Of a stretch of 64,000 nt of DNA, positions 8,671-17,645 are shown one piece after another. The DNA comes from Pontibacter deserti (GTDB lineage: Bacteria; Bacteroidota; Bacteroidia; Cytophagales; Hymenobacteraceae). The notes below the pieces were generated by a model. The model saw only the letters and a list, made by a program, of their open reading frames with translations. It was not told the origin of the DNA and did not search any database. Position 1 is the first letter of the stretch, and each line of letters begins with the position of its first letter. The position numbers and the translations under genes were made by a program. Where the stretch lies: the NCBI RefSeq assembly GCF_023630255.1, contig NZ_JALPRS010000001.1:2604001-2668000 (forward strand). Direction: 5' to 3'.

Positions 8671-9177
8671 ATGGAGCTTACGAACGAAAACGTACTCGGT
8701 AAGATCATCGAACAGTTTGGGGAAGAGAACATCACGGATGCAGTAAATCCGGATGGCATCATGACGTTCCAGACGAACCGCCAGACCATTCATGAGCTGA
8801 TAAAATACCTGCGCGACGATGAGAAGTTGCAGATCAGTTTCCTGACCACGATGTGCGGTATTCATTACCCGGAGCAAAAAGACAGAGAGCTTTGCATGAT
8901 GTACCAGCTGCATAGCCTGCGTCATAATTACCGTCTTCGCATTAAGGTATACTTCCCGATCTCGGACCCGGTAATGCCTACCCTGACGGACCTTTACGCT
9001 ACTGCCAACTGGATGGAGCGCGAAGCTTACGACTTCTACGGCATTGTATTCGCTGGTCACCCGAACCTTATCCGCATCCTGAATGTGGAAGACATGGAGT
9101 ACCACCCGATGCTGAGACAATATCCGCTGGAAGATCAGACAAGAGAAGATAAAGTAAACACGTTTTTCGGACGTTAA
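8671..9177 (+). CDS. nuoC: NADH-quinone oxidoreductase subunit C
   Basis: A complex I subunit of the 30-kDa type, 168 residues, in the peripheral arm. The hallmark is the segment YFPISDPVMPTLTDLYATANWMEREAYDFYGI followed by GHPNLIRILNVEDMEYHPMLRQYPL, where the W-x-ERE-x-YD-x-GI pattern is the 30-kDa signature. NuoC and NuoD are separate here, unlike the fused NuoCD of enterobacteria. It begins five bases after nuoB. Confidence 0.94.
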   Translation: MELTNENVLGKIIEQFGEENITDAVNPDGIMTFQTNRQTIHELIKYLRDDEKLQISFLTTMCGIHYPEQKDRELCMMYQLHSLRHNYRLRIKVYFPISDPVMPTLTDLYATANWMEREAYDFYGIVFAGHPNLIRILNVEDMEYHPMLRQYPLEDQTREDKVNTFFGR

Positions 9178-9228
9178 GCCAGTACTGTCGCCCTTTTATA
9201 CCTGGCGGCTATACTTTAGAAGCATATT

Positions 9229-10479
9229 ATGGCTACTGAAACTAAAACAGTTGAACTTGATGGATTAGACCAGTTCCGCGAGAACCTGGATCTGAAACTA
9301 CAAGATAAACATAACGAGAACTTAACCACGCTGAACCTGGGGCCCACGCACCCGGCTACGCATGGTATTTTCCAGAACATCCTGCAGATGGATGGTGAGA
9401 AGATCGTGGACGCTGTGCCAACGATCGGATATATTCACCGTGCATTTGAGAAGATAGCAGAGCGTCGTCCGTTCTACCAGATCACGCCGCTTACCGACCG
9501 CATGAACTACTGCTCATCTCCTATCAATAACATGGGATATCACATGACGGTAGAAAAGCTGCTCGGTATAGAGATACCGAAGCGTGCGCAATACATCCGT
9601 GTGATCATGATGGAGCTGGCCCGTATTTCGGACCACCTGATCTGTAACTCTATCCTGGGTGTGGACTCTGGTGCGTTTACCGGCTTCCTGTACGTGATGC
9701 AGGAGCGTGAGCATATCTATGACATTTACGAAGAAGTTTGCGGTGCCCGCCTGACTACGAACATGGGTCGTATCGGTGGCATGGAACGCGACCTTTCTCC
9801 GAAGGCATTGTACCTGATCGGTGAGTTCCTGAAGCGCTTCCCTAAAGTATGGGCAGAGTTCGAGAAAATGCTTACCCGCAACCGTATCTTCGTTGACAGA
9901 ACTACGGATGTTGGAGCTATCTCAGCAGAGCGTGCCTTGAGCTACGGCTTTACTGGTCCTAACCTGCGTGCTGCCGGTGTGGATTATGATGTTCGTGTAA
10001 TGAACCCATACTCTTCTTATGAAGATTTCGATTTCGAAATTCCAGTAGGAAGCAAAGGCGATACTTACGACAGATTCCTGGTTCGTAACGCTGAAGTATG
10101 GGAAAGCTTAAAGATCATCGAGCAGGCGTACAAAAACCTGCCGGAAGGTTCTTACCACGCAGATGCGCCTCATTACTACTTACCTCCAAAGCAGGAAGTA
10201 TACCGCAACATGGAAGCCCTGATCTATCACTTTAAAATTGTGATGGGTGAGATTGACGCTCCGGTTGGTGAAGTATACCATTCAGTAGAGGGTGGTAACG
10301 GTGAACTTGGCTTCTACCTGATATCTGATGGTGGCCGCACACCTTACCGTCTACACTTCCGTCGTCCTTGCTTTATTTATTACCAGGCTTATACTGAGAT
10401 GATCAAAGGTGGTCAGCTGGCTGATGCTATCCTGACACTGAGTAGCCTGAACGTTATTGCCGGCGAGCTCGACGCTTAA
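9229..10479 (+). CDS. nuoD: NADH-quinone oxidoreductase subunit D
   Basis: The 49-kDa subunit homologous to NiFe-hydrogenase large subunits, 416 residues. It forms the quinone-binding cavity with NuoB. The [12 protein letters not shown] signature near residue 35 contains the conserved histidine loop contacting quinone, and [12 protein letters not shown] and DRMNYCSS follow. The C-terminus ends with ...[10 protein letters not shown]; the aspartate in this tail is conserved in the family in place of the hydrogenase metal ligands. It is in the middle of the nuo operon. Confidence 0.95.
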   Translation: MATETKTVELDGLDQFRENLDLKLQDKHNENLTTLNLGPTHPATHGIFQNILQMDGEKIVDAVPTIGYIHRAFEKIAERRPFYQITPLTDRMNYCSSPINNMGYHMTVEKLLGIEIPKRAQYIRVIMMELARISDHLICNSILGVDSGAFTGFLYVMQEREHIYDIYEEVCGARLTTNMGRIGGMERDLSPKALYLIGEFLKRFPKVWAEFEKMLTRNRIFVDRTTDVGAISAERALSYGFTGPNLRAAGVDYDVRVMNPYSSYEDFDFEIPVGSKGDTYDRFLVRNAEVWESLKIIEQAYKNLPEGSYHADAPHYYLPPKQEVYRNMEALIYHFKIVMGEIDAPVGEVYHSVEGGNGELGFYLISDGGRTPYRLHFRRPCFIYYQAYTEMIKGGQLADAILTLSSLNVIAGELDA

Positions 10480-10482
10480 TAC

Positions 10483-10524
10483 ATTTAACATTTACCATTT
10501 AACATTGATCAGTGATCAATGACA
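10483..10524. repeat. Heptad-periodic array before nuoE
   Basis: Six 7-bp units run in register between nuoD and nuoE: ATTTAAC, ATTTACC, ATTTAAC, then ATTGATC, AGTGATC and AATGACA. The array also contains the 17-bp palindrome ATTGATCAGTGATCAAT at 10504-10520. Similar period-7 arrays with other sequences are found at several spacers in this window. Confidence 0.6.
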
Positions 10525-10532
10525 TAAATAAA

Positions 10533-11066
10533 ATGGCAGAGACTATAAACGAAGTAAAGTTTTCTGATGCAGGCATGGCCGAGATCCAGCGCTACATCAG
10601 CCATTACCCAGAAGGACGTCAGAAATCCGCTATTCTACCTATCATGCACGTGGCACAGGCAGAATTTGGCTGCTGGCTGAGCCCACAGGTAATGGATAAA
10701 ATTGCCGAAATCCTGAACATTCAGCCGATCGAAGTATACGAGGTGGCTACGTTCTACACTATGTTCAACCTGAAGCCGGTTGGCAAGCACGTGCTGGAAG
10801 TATGCCGTACAGGCCCTTGCTGCCTGCGTGGCGCTGACCAGATGATCGACATGATCAAGGAGAAGCTGAACATTGAAGAAGGTGAAACAACTGCCGACGG
10901 TATGTTTACCCTGAAGCCGGTAGAATGCCTTGCTTCATGTGGCACAGGCCCGATGCTGCAGGTGCGCGAAACGTATTACGAAAACCTGGACTCAGAAGAA
11001 AAGCTGGACCAGTTCCTGGAGACACTGCGCAACACCGAGGTAGAAACACCTTATCATCAGAAGTAA
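10533..11066 (+). CDS. nuoE: NADH-quinone oxidoreductase subunit E
   Basis: The thioredoxin-like [2Fe-2S] subunit of the NADH-oxidising module, 177 residues. Cluster ligands are in CRTGPCCLRGAD and in CLASCGTGP about 40 residues later. The N-terminal helical part (YPEGRQKSAILPIMHVAQAEFGCWLSPQVMDKIAEIL) is typical. I chose the ATG at 10533; an in-frame GTG at 10512 lies inside the heptad array and palindrome and would add seven residues not typical of the family. It partners NuoF in binding NADH and FMN. Confidence 0.94.
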   Translation: MAETINEVKFSDAGMAEIQRYISHYPEGRQKSAILPIMHVAQAEFGCWLSPQVMDKIAEILNIQPIEVYEVATFYTMFNLKPVGKHVLEVCRTGPCCLRGADQMIDMIKEKLNIEEGETTADGMFTLKPVECLASCGTGPMLQVRETYYENLDSEEKLDQFLETLRNTEVETPYHQK

Positions 11067-11129
11067 TTTTTGACTAACAAAGTAGCGTGCAAGTATAAAA
11101 GCCGCTGCTGAGTTATATATCCTGCTACA

Positions 11130-12476
11130 ATGGGAATTAAAATATTAACCGAACATATAAACGTACCAGGCATCGAGACCCTGGAAGTATATCGTAAGCA
11201 TGGCGGCTACCGCTCGGTAGAAAAAGCCCTGAAAACGATGACTCCGGACGAGGTGGTGGAAGAAGTGAAAACATCAGGCCTGCGTGGTCGTGGTGGTGCC
11301 GGCTTCCCTACTGGTATGAAGTGGAGCTTCCTGGCTAAACCAGAAGGTATTCCGCGTTACCTAGTTTGCAACGCCGATGAGTCTGAGCCCGGAACTTTCA
11401 AGGACCGTGTGTTCATGCAGAAAAATCCGCATGCATTGATTGAAGGTATGATCACGTCGAGCTACGCGCTGGGTGCGAACACATCTTATATCTATATCCG
11501 TGGCGAGTTGATGTTTGTGCTGCGCATACTGGAGAAAGCTATTGCAGAAGCATATGCAGCCGGTTTGCTGGGCAAAAACATACTTGGCTCTGGCTACGAC
11601 CTGGACCTGCACGTAGCTCCGGGTGGTGGCGCTTATATCTGCGGTGAAGAAACTGCATTGCTGGAATCATTGGAAGGTAAGCGTGGTAACCCACGTAACA
11701 AGCCACCATTCCCGGCTGTGAAAGGTTTGTTTGCTTCACCAACGGTAGTGAACAACGTGGAATCTATCGCTTCTGTGCCCTGGATAGTGAACAACGGTGG
11801 TGCGGAGTATGCGAAGATCGGTATCGGTAGAAGTACAGGTACCAAACTGATCTCCGCCAGCGGTAACATCAACAACCCGGGCGTTTACGAGATTGAGCTG
11901 GGTGTTCCGGTTGAAGAATTCATTTATTCTGACGAATACTGTGGCGGTATCTGGAAAGGCAAGCAACTAAAGGCAGTAGTACCGGGTGGTTCTTCTGTTC
12001 CGATTCTGCCTGCTAATCTTATACTTAAAACTGCTGCCGGCGAAGATCGCCTGATGTCTTATGAGTCACTATCTGACGGTGGTTTTATAAGCGGTTCGAT
12101 GCTGGGTTCTGGTGCATTTATAGTTTTTGATGAAGACCAGTGCATTGTGCGTAACACGTGGAACTATGCAAGATTCTATCACCATGAGTCTTGTGGCCAG
12201 TGTAGCCCATGCCGTGAAGGTACAGGCTGGATGGAAAAAGTATTACACCGCATCGAGTATGGCCACGGTCATCAGCAGGATATAGACCTGTTGGTAAGTG
12301 TAGCCAAGCAAATTGAAGGTAATACGATCTGTCCGCTTGGCGATGCAGCAGCATGGCCGGTAGCCAGTGCTATCCGTCATTTCCGTGAGGAGTTCGAGTG
12401 GCACATCAGGCATCCGAAAGAAGCAACTTTGCCGGGTGCTGTGTACAGAGGCCAGCTTGCAGAAATTACAGCTTAA
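11130..12476 (+). CDS. nuoF: NADH-quinone oxidoreductase subunit F
   Basis: The NADH- and FMN-binding subunit, 448 residues. GRGGAGFPTGMKW near residue 55 binds FMN. GGGAYICGEETALLESLEG near residue 167 is the NADH/FMN glycine-rich region. ESCGQCSPCREGTGW near residue 350, with the cysteine of CPLGDAAAWP further on, ligates a [4Fe-4S] cluster. It lies 63 bp after nuoE and about 70 bp before nuoG in the same direction. Confidence 0.95.
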   Translation: MGIKILTEHINVPGIETLEVYRKHGGYRSVEKALKTMTPDEVVEEVKTSGLRGRGGAGFPTGMKWSFLAKPEGIPRYLVCNADESEPGTFKDRVFMQKNPHALIEGMITSSYALGANTSYIYIRGELMFVLRILEKAIAEAYAAGLLGKNILGSGYDLDLHVAPGGGAYICGEETALLESLEGKRGNPRNKPPFPAVKGLFASPTVVNNVESIASVPWIVNNGGAEYAKIGIGRSTGTKLISASGNINNPGVYEIELGVPVEEFIYSDEYCGGIWKGKQLKAVVPGGSSVPILPANLILKTAAGEDRLMSYESLSDGGFISGSMLGSGAFIVFDEDQCIVRNTWNYARFYHHESCGQCSPCREGTGWMEKVLHRIEYGHGHQQDIDLLVSVAKQIEGNTICPLGDAAAWPVASAIRHFREEFEWHIRHPKEATLPGAVYRGQLAEITA

Positions 12477-12549
12477 GAAAATTTACCCGCTATAGTTTGG
12501 CGGATTAAAAAAGCACGATTTATAGTTGTGCATCAATACAGAAATTAAA

Positions 12550-13530
12550 ATGGCTAAAATAACATTCGATGGCATTGAGGTAGAGGTAGAAGATGGAACT
12601 ACCATTCTTCAGGCTGCCAGAAAAATTGGGGGCAGTGTAGTGCCGCCTGCCATGTGTTACTATACTCCACTTAAAGGTAGTGGCGGTAAGTGCCGTGTGT
12701 GCCTTGTAAAAGTAACGCAGGGTTCTGCCAAAGATCCACGCCCTATGCCTAAACTGGTTGCTTCGTGTATTACGCCGGTACAGGATGGCATGGTGGTAGA
12801 AAATACGACTAACGAAGACGTACTGAACGCCCGTAAAGGCATCGTGGAAATGCTGTTGATCAACCACCCGCTGGATTGCCCTATCTGCGACCAGGCCGGT
12901 GAGTGTAACCTGCAGGACCTTTCTTACGAGCATGGTGTAAATGCTACGCGTTACGAAGAAGAGCGCCGTACTTTCAATAAAGTAGACTTAGGTCCTTACA
13001 TCCAGCTGCACATGTCGCGTTGCATTCTGTGCTACCGTTGTGTGTATACTGCTGACCAGATTACTCCGGAGCGTGTGCATGGTGTATTAGGCCGTGGTGA
13101 TGCTGCTGAGATCGGTACTTACATTGAGAACGTGATCGATAACGAATTCTCTGGTAACGTGATCGATGTGTGCCCTGTTGGTGCGCTTACAGACAAGACA
13201 TGGCGCTTTAAAAACCGTGTTTGGTTTACGAAGCCGTTGGATGCACACCGCGATTGCCCTACCTGCTCAGGTAAAGTAACGCTTTGGACACGTGGCGAAG
13301 AAGTATTGCGTGTAACAGCCCGCAAAGATCAGTACAGCGAGGTAGAAGAGTTTATCTGTAACACCTGCCGTTTCGATAAGAAGGAAACCAAAGACTGGAC
13401 AATTGAAGGCCCACGCCATATCGAGCGTAGCTCAGTTATCTCGGCTAACCATTACGAACTGCCGGTTCTGAACGTGCCAATTGTACCAAACTTACCAAGT
13501 TCTACTAAGAAAAAGCTGCCACAGCACTAA
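12550..13530 (+). CDS. nuoG: NADH-quinone oxidoreductase subunit G, short form (iron-sulphur domains only)
   Basis: This subunit passes electrons from NuoEF toward NuoI and NuoB. Cysteines for a [2Fe-2S] cluster lie in CYYTPLKGSGGKCRVC. HPLDCPICDQAGECNLQD carries the His-Cys3 cluster, and CILCYRCV with CPVGALTDK carries a [4Fe-4S] cluster. A further cysteine group, DCPTCSG and CNTCRFDKK, follows. At 326 residues the protein ends before the large molybdopterin-like domain that makes most NuoG proteins 700-900 residues long. The stop is intact and nuoH follows after 3 bp, so this looks like a normal short form and not a frameshift. I chose ATG 12550 over an in-frame TTG at 12526. Confidence 0.93.
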   Translation: MAKITFDGIEVEVEDGTTILQAARKIGGSVVPPAMCYYTPLKGSGGKCRVCLVKVTQGSAKDPRPMPKLVASCITPVQDGMVVENTTNEDVLNARKGIVEMLLINHPLDCPICDQAGECNLQDLSYEHGVNATRYEEERRTFNKVDLGPYIQLHMSRCILCYRCVYTADQITPERVHGVLGRGDAAEIGTYIENVIDNEFSGNVIDVCPVGALTDKTWRFKNRVWFTKPLDAHRDCPTCSGKVTLWTRGEEVLRVTARKDQYSEVEEFICNTCRFDKKETKDWTIEGPRHIERSSVISANHYELPVLNVPIVPNLPSSTKKKLPQH

Positions 13531-13533
13531 CAT

Positions 13534-14601
13534 ATGGAGTCTGTAGACCTAATCTATAAAGCCATTTACATACTGGTAATTTTCGGTATCACACTACTGA
13601 TCGCTACCTACTCAACTTACTTTGAGCGTAAAATAGCGGCCTTTATCCAGGACCGTGTTGGTCCGAACCGTGCAGGTCCGTTTGGTTTGCTGCAGCCGCT
13701 TGCCGATGCCGGTAAACTATTCTTCAAAGAAGAATTTATCCCTGCAAAAGCAAATAAGGCCCTGTTTATACTTGGTCCGGGTATAGCCATGCTGGTAGCA
13801 ACTATGTCGAGTGCGGTAATTCCGTTTGGCGATATGCTTATAGTTGGTGGCCGCGAAATATGGCTGCAGGCTATTGAAGTAAACATCGGGGTGCTTTATG
13901 TATTTGGTATTGTATCGCTGGGGGTTTATGGTTTGATGATCGGTGGATGGGCTTCTAACAACAAATTCTCGTTGCTGGGCGCTATACGTGCGGCTTCTCA
14001 GAACATCAGTTACGAACTGGCCATGGGTCTGTCGCTTATCGCTATCCTGATGATGACAGGTTCGCTTTCGTTAAGAGAGATTGCAGAGCAGCAGCAGGGC
14101 TTTAACTGGAATATCTGGTATCAGCCGCTTGGCTTTATCATCTTCCTGGTATGTGCTTTTGCTGAAACCAACCGTACGCCATTCGACTTACCAGAATCCG
14201 AAGCAGAACTTATTGGTGGTTACCACACTGAGTATGGCTCCATGAAACTGGGTATGTACCTTTTTGCAGAGTATATCAACATCTTTGTGGCATCGGCTGT
14301 AATGGCAACTTTATACTTTGGTGCTTACAACTTCCCGTTCATGGTGGAGCTGGAAGCATGGTTAGCCAACGCACTTGACAACGCTGTAACGGCAAATAAC
14401 ATCGTGACTCTTTTAGGAGTCGGAGTGATGTTTGCGAAGATATTCCTGTTCATTTTCTTCTTTATGTGGGTTCGCTGGACGCTTCCGCGTTTCCGCTACG
14501 ACCAACTAATGAAGCTGGGCTGGCAGATCCTGATTCCGCTTGCAATACTGAATGTAGTATTGACTGGTGGCGCAATTCTGCTGAAAGACACTTTATTTTA
14601 A
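13534..14601 (+). CDS. nuoH: NADH-quinone oxidoreductase subunit H
   Basis: A polytopic membrane subunit of 355 residues with about eight hydrophobic segments. It joins the proton-pumping arm to the quinone site. The first cytoplasmic loop ERKIAAFIQDRVGPNRAGPFGLLQPLADAGKLFFKEE and the later AETNRTPFDLPESEAELIGGYHTEYGSM are the two signature regions of the family, rich in the charged residues that line the quinone tunnel. It starts three bases after the nuoG stop, so translation is probably coupled. Confidence 0.95.
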   Translation: MESVDLIYKAIYILVIFGITLLIATYSTYFERKIAAFIQDRVGPNRAGPFGLLQPLADAGKLFFKEEFIPAKANKALFILGPGIAMLVATMSSAVIPFGDMLIVGGREIWLQAIEVNIGVLYVFGIVSLGVYGLMIGGWASNNKFSLLGAIRAASQNISYELAMGLSLIAILMMTGSLSLREIAEQQQGFNWNIWYQPLGFIIFLVCAFAETNRTPFDLPESEAELIGGYHTEYGSMKLGMYLFAEYINIFVASAVMATLYFGAYNFPFMVELEAWLANALDNAVTANNIVTLLGVGVMFAKIFLFIFFFMWVRWTLPRFRYDQLMKLGWQILIPLAILNVVLTGGAILLKDTLF

Positions 14602-14667
14602 ACTATAGTACCGAAATCTGATTGTTATACTATAAAGTATAGCTGATCATAACGGAGACAAGATATA

Positions 14668-15177
14668 ATGGAACCATTATCAAATAGAAGCAAGAAAGTG
14701 CAGAAGCGCGAGATGACCTTTGCTGAAAGGGCTTATCTTCCGGCTATTGCACAAGGCTTGGGCATTACATTAAAACACTTCTTTAAGAAGAAGGCAACTA
14801 TAAATTACCCTGAGCAAACGCGTGAACGCAGCGATATCTGGCGTGGCCTGCACGTGCTAAAGCGCGATGAGAATGGCGCCGAGCGTTGCACTGCCTGCGG
14901 ACTTTGCGCCGTTGCCTGCCCTGCAGAAGCTATTACCATGATTGCTGGAGAGCGTAAGGCTGGCGAAGAGCATCTGTATCGTGAAGAAAAGTATGCAGTT
15001 ACTTATGAAGTAAATATGCTGCGTTGCATCTTCTGTGGTCTGTGCGAAGAAGCCTGCCCAAAGGCTGCCATCTTCCTGCAGGATGATAAAATTGCCCCAG
15101 CCCGCTACGAGCGCGACGAATTTATTTATGGCAAAGACCGACTGGTAGAGCCGTTAAAAACAACTGAAACGAAATAA
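14668..15177 (+). CDS. nuoI: NADH-quinone oxidoreductase subunit I
   Basis: The ferredoxin-like subunit of complex I, 169 residues, with two [4Fe-4S] clusters. The ligand sets are CTACGLCAVACP near residue 74 and CIFCGLCEEACP near residue 115, each in the CxxCxxCxxxCP pattern. The N-terminal segment is amphipathic and basic, as usual for this subunit, which lies on the membrane surface. It ends four bases before the nuoJ start. Confidence 0.95.
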   Translation: MEPLSNRSKKVQKREMTFAERAYLPAIAQGLGITLKHFFKKKATINYPEQTRERSDIWRGLHVLKRDENGAERCTACGLCAVACPAEAITMIAGERKAGEEHLYREEKYAVTYEVNMLRCIFCGLCEEACPKAAIFLQDDKIAPARYERDEFIYGKDRLVEPLKTTETK

Positions 15178-15181
15178 TCCC

Positions 15182-15697
15182 ATGACGGAGAATCTGTTCT
15201 ATTTTCTGGCTTCGCTTACATTGCTTTGCGCCCTGATGGTTGTGATATCTAAAAACCCGGTGCACAGCATTATTTTCCTGATCATTACCTTCTTCACCAT
15301 TTCAGGGCACTATGTGCTGTTAAATGCGCAGTTCCTGGCAGCAGTAAACATCATTGTTTACGCCGGTGCAATCATGGTATTGTTCCTATTCGTGATCATG
15401 TTCCTGAACATCAGCAAGAATGAAAGGGACCTTAAAACATCTGCACTTACTAAAATCTCCGGAACTATAGCTGGCGGTATGTTATTCGTGGTGATGATCG
15501 CGGCCTTGAAAGATGCTGAAGTAGCTGGCTACAACGCTGAGAACTATAACTCACAGATCGGTATGGTGGAAAACCTTGGTAAGGTGTTATTTACGCAGTA
15601 CCTGTTGCCTTTCGAGTTAGCCTCTGTGCTGTTCCTGGTTGCCATGGTTGGTGCCGTAATGTTAGGTAAGAAAGAAACCGGAGAAAGACACTTCTAA
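15182..15697 (+). CDS. nuoJ: NADH-quinone oxidoreductase subunit J
   Basis: An antiporter-adjacent membrane subunit of complex I, 171 residues, with about five hydrophobic segments. AQFLAAVNIIVYAGAIMVLFLFVIMFLN in the third helix region is the family signature. It is the last gene of the first nuo unit. A strong terminator follows 20 bp later, which separates it from nuoK, normally the next gene of the same operon. Confidence 0.94.
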   Translation: MTENLFYFLASLTLLCALMVVISKNPVHSIIFLIITFFTISGHYVLLNAQFLAAVNIIVYAGAIMVLFLFVIMFLNISKNERDLKTSALTKISGTIAGGMLFVVMIAALKDAEVAGYNAENYNSQIGMVENLGKVLFTQYLLPFELASVLFLVAMVGAVMLGKKETGERHF

Positions 15698-15717
15698 TCC
15701 GAAAACTTATAAAGTAT

Positions 15718-15753
15718 AAAAGGGCTGCAATTTTATAGTTGCAGCCCTTTTTT
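15718..15753 (+). terminator. Terminator ending the nuoA-J unit
   Basis: AAAGGGCTGCAA and TTGCAGCCCTTT pair perfectly over 12 bp with an 8-nt loop, and the T run continues to 15753. Confidence 0.9.
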
Positions 15754-15763
15754 GTTTCTATTT

Positions 15764-15832
15764 TGTCATCTCGACGCAAGGAGAGATCTATCTTAAATCT
15801 TAATTAGATTTCTCGCTACACTCGAAATGACA
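15764..15832. repeat. Palindromic intergenic repeat (complete form of module E)
   Basis: The left arm 15764-15789 begins TGTCATCTCGACGC and ends GAGATCT. The right arm 15806-15832 begins AGATTTCTCGC and ends TCGAAATGACA. The arms are imperfect reverse complements around a 16-bp centre. Single right arms are found at 5687-5713 and 23807-23834 at the end of each composite hairpin block. This suggests a dispersed REP- or MITE-like palindrome. Confidence 0.7.
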
Positions 15833-15845
15833 ATTGGTTTATACT

Positions 15846-16916
15846 TTACTCAACTATAAACTCTACTTCCAGAATCTCAGAATGGCCTTTGTCATCATCT
15901 GAAATGGCAATGACTTTATACTTTCCGGGCTTCACTCCTTTCTCAACTACCAGCGATTCTACTTTACCGATGTAGGTTCCCCCTTTCTTATCGGTAATTT
16001 TTTCAGCTTTTGCGATTACAGGTTTATCCTGAGAAGTAGCCTTAGGTAGATCTGCTAAAGGAATATAGCCAACATAGCTCCCGAGTACTTCTCCGTCCTG
16101 AATAGCATCTGGTGCACTTTCTACAGATGCCGTAAAGAAAAGCTTCTCATCCAAAACATAAGCACCTGAAAAACCAGCCTGGTAACCTTGCAGAGAAGGA
16201 AGTTTAGCAAAGTATAACGCAGGCGCAGGAAGTGGCTTACCTTCAAACAGAAAAGAATTGAAGTCTGATAGCTCAAAAGTAAGTACCAGGTTTCCGGCTT
16301 TGTTTAATGCACGTTGCAGCAGGTATACTTTGTCTTCTGAGAAGTCAAGGCCTTCAATGTTCAGCAGTTCTTCACCTACAACAGACTTGTTTTTCTGAAG
16401 TGTATTAAACAACTCTTTCAGATCGATCACTTTTACAACAGCTTTCTCAGCAACTATAGGCAACTCAACCAAATAAGCTTTATTCCGGACTTCCGAAGAG
16501 CCGGAGCCAAGTGTAAACAGGTAACTTTTATTTTTATACTTAAAGGTTGTTAAGCTTTCCAGGTCAGGTTTCAGCGGTTTTGGGATGCGGCCCTTCTTAA
16601 AATCAGCGGTATCGAAAAGCTCATACTTAGCTACCTGATTATAGTTCTTATCCAGCTGGTATAAAAAAGGGGTATCGTCGCCGATGATGTAAAAGCCTTC
16701 AGAAGTTGCTTCTATACCTGAGCCGGACGGAATATCCTTGTAAAAATGTTTCGCCGTTATAGTTGCTGATGGCTTCGTACTTTCCATTTCGGTAGCATCA
16801 ACCCTTTTCTTTTTATCAGTCATATCACAACTCTGGGTACATAAACTCACTAATAACAAACAACTCCATAAGAAGCTACTGGCATAATACGTACGCCTTT
16901 TGTACTTTCTATTCAT
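15846..16916 (-). CDS. Probable lipoprotein, predicted beta-propeller-like, unknown function
   Basis: A protein of 356 residues that I cannot assign. After a basic N-terminus there is a hydrophobic stretch ending LCTQSC, a plausible though imperfect lipobox, so it may be anchored in the outer membrane. The body has repeated beta-strand stretches with short motifs such as GIEATSEGFYIIGDDTPFLYQLD, SYLFTLGSGSSEVRNKAYLVEL and EELLNIEGLDFSEDKVYLLQRA, which look like blades of a propeller. The last 50 residues include VKPGKYKVIAISDDD, typical of esterase-like or SdiA-regulated propellers. It lies antisense between nuoJ and nuoK, so it splits the complex I genes. Confidence 0.6.
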   Translation of the reverse strand: MNRKYKRRTYYASSFLWSCLLLVSLCTQSCDMTDKKKRVDATEMESTKPSATITAKHFYKDIPSGSGIEATSEGFYIIGDDTPFLYQLDKNYNQVAKYELFDTADFKKGRIPKPLKPDLESLTTFKYKNKSYLFTLGSGSSEVRNKAYLVELPIVAEKAVVKVIDLKELFNTLQKNKSVVGEELLNIEGLDFSEDKVYLLQRALNKAGNLVLTFELSDFNSFLFEGKPLPAPALYFAKLPSLQGYQAGFSGAYVLDEKLFFTASVESAPDAIQDGEVLGSYVGYIPLADLPKATSQDKPVIAKAEKITDKKGGTYIGKVESLVVEKGVKPGKYKVIAISDDDKGHSEILEVEFIVE

Positions 16917-17205
16917 ACTTGGTTTGTTGCAAATTGCATTTCAAATTACCAGGTTTTGGCTTAAAACAGCAGCCGTTATACCAGCAACATCAGCCGCACC
17001 TATAACTATACCCCTACGCAAGCGCAAGTACAAAGTATAAATCGCTGCTTCCTCACTGAAGTATAAAATAGCTTAAAATCAAAATTTCAGGGCTTTTTTA
17101 AGGCATTACAGGGGTTTATTAACCCTGTAAAGTATATAACTCAGTTTATAGTTGGCAGGTGTTAAGAAGTATGGAAATATGTTATGGATATTTAAGAAAT
17201 CGGGA

Positions 17206-17213
17206 TAACTTTG
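17206..17213 (+). promoter_or_regulatory. Promoter -7 box for nuoK-N
   Basis: TAACTTTG matches TAnnTTTG, with a weak TTATG about 20 bp upstream. The predicted leader is about 50 nt. The rest of the 355-bp gap 16917-17271 holds only AT-rich sequence with several AAGTATA and TATAGTT copies. Confidence 0.6.
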
Positions 17214-17271
17214 CGGCACGAAATATTGGATTATACTTTAATAGTAGGACTACGTTCGGACTACACAGAAA

Positions 17272-17601
17272 ATGAACCAGATACCTGAAATTATCAGAAC
17301 CATTCCGCTGGAATATTACCTGTTCTTTAGCACCGCTCTTTTTGCCATTGGCGTAATCGGCGTACTTACCAGACGCAATGCCATTATCATCTTTATGTGC
17401 GTGGAGCTGATGCTAAATGCTGTAAACGTATTACTTACAGCACTTTCTGCTTACCGCGCAGACGCCAATGGGCAGGTTTTCGTGTTTTTCATTATGGCTG
17501 TGGCCGCTGCCGAAGTTTGCGTTGGCCTGGCAATTATAGTAATGATCTACCGTAACATACGCTCTACGGACGTGCAATTGCTGAACCACCTGAAGTGGTA
17601 A
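17272..17601 (+). CDS. nuoK: NADH-quinone oxidoreductase subunit K
   Basis: A short membrane subunit of 109 residues with three transmembrane helices. The conserved glutamate of the second helix is seen in IIIFMCVELMLNAVNVLL, and the second in AAEVCVGLAIIVMIYR. Both are needed for proton translocation in this subunit. It opens the second nuo unit and is followed by nuoL after 44 bp. Confidence 0.95.
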   Translation: MNQIPEIIRTIPLEYYLFFSTALFAIGVIGVLTRRNAIIIFMCVELMLNAVNVLLTALSAYRADANGQVFVFFIMAVAAAEVCVGLAIIVMIYRNIRSTDVQLLNHLKW

Positions 17602-17645
17602 GCCCCGAAATCTAATCTACAATAGCTTAACTTAATACAAATTAG

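Noticed and set aside
12550..13530. nuoG as a frameshifted pseudogene
   Set aside because: All cysteine motifs are intact, the stop is clean, nuoH follows at once, and short NuoG forms are known in the phylum.
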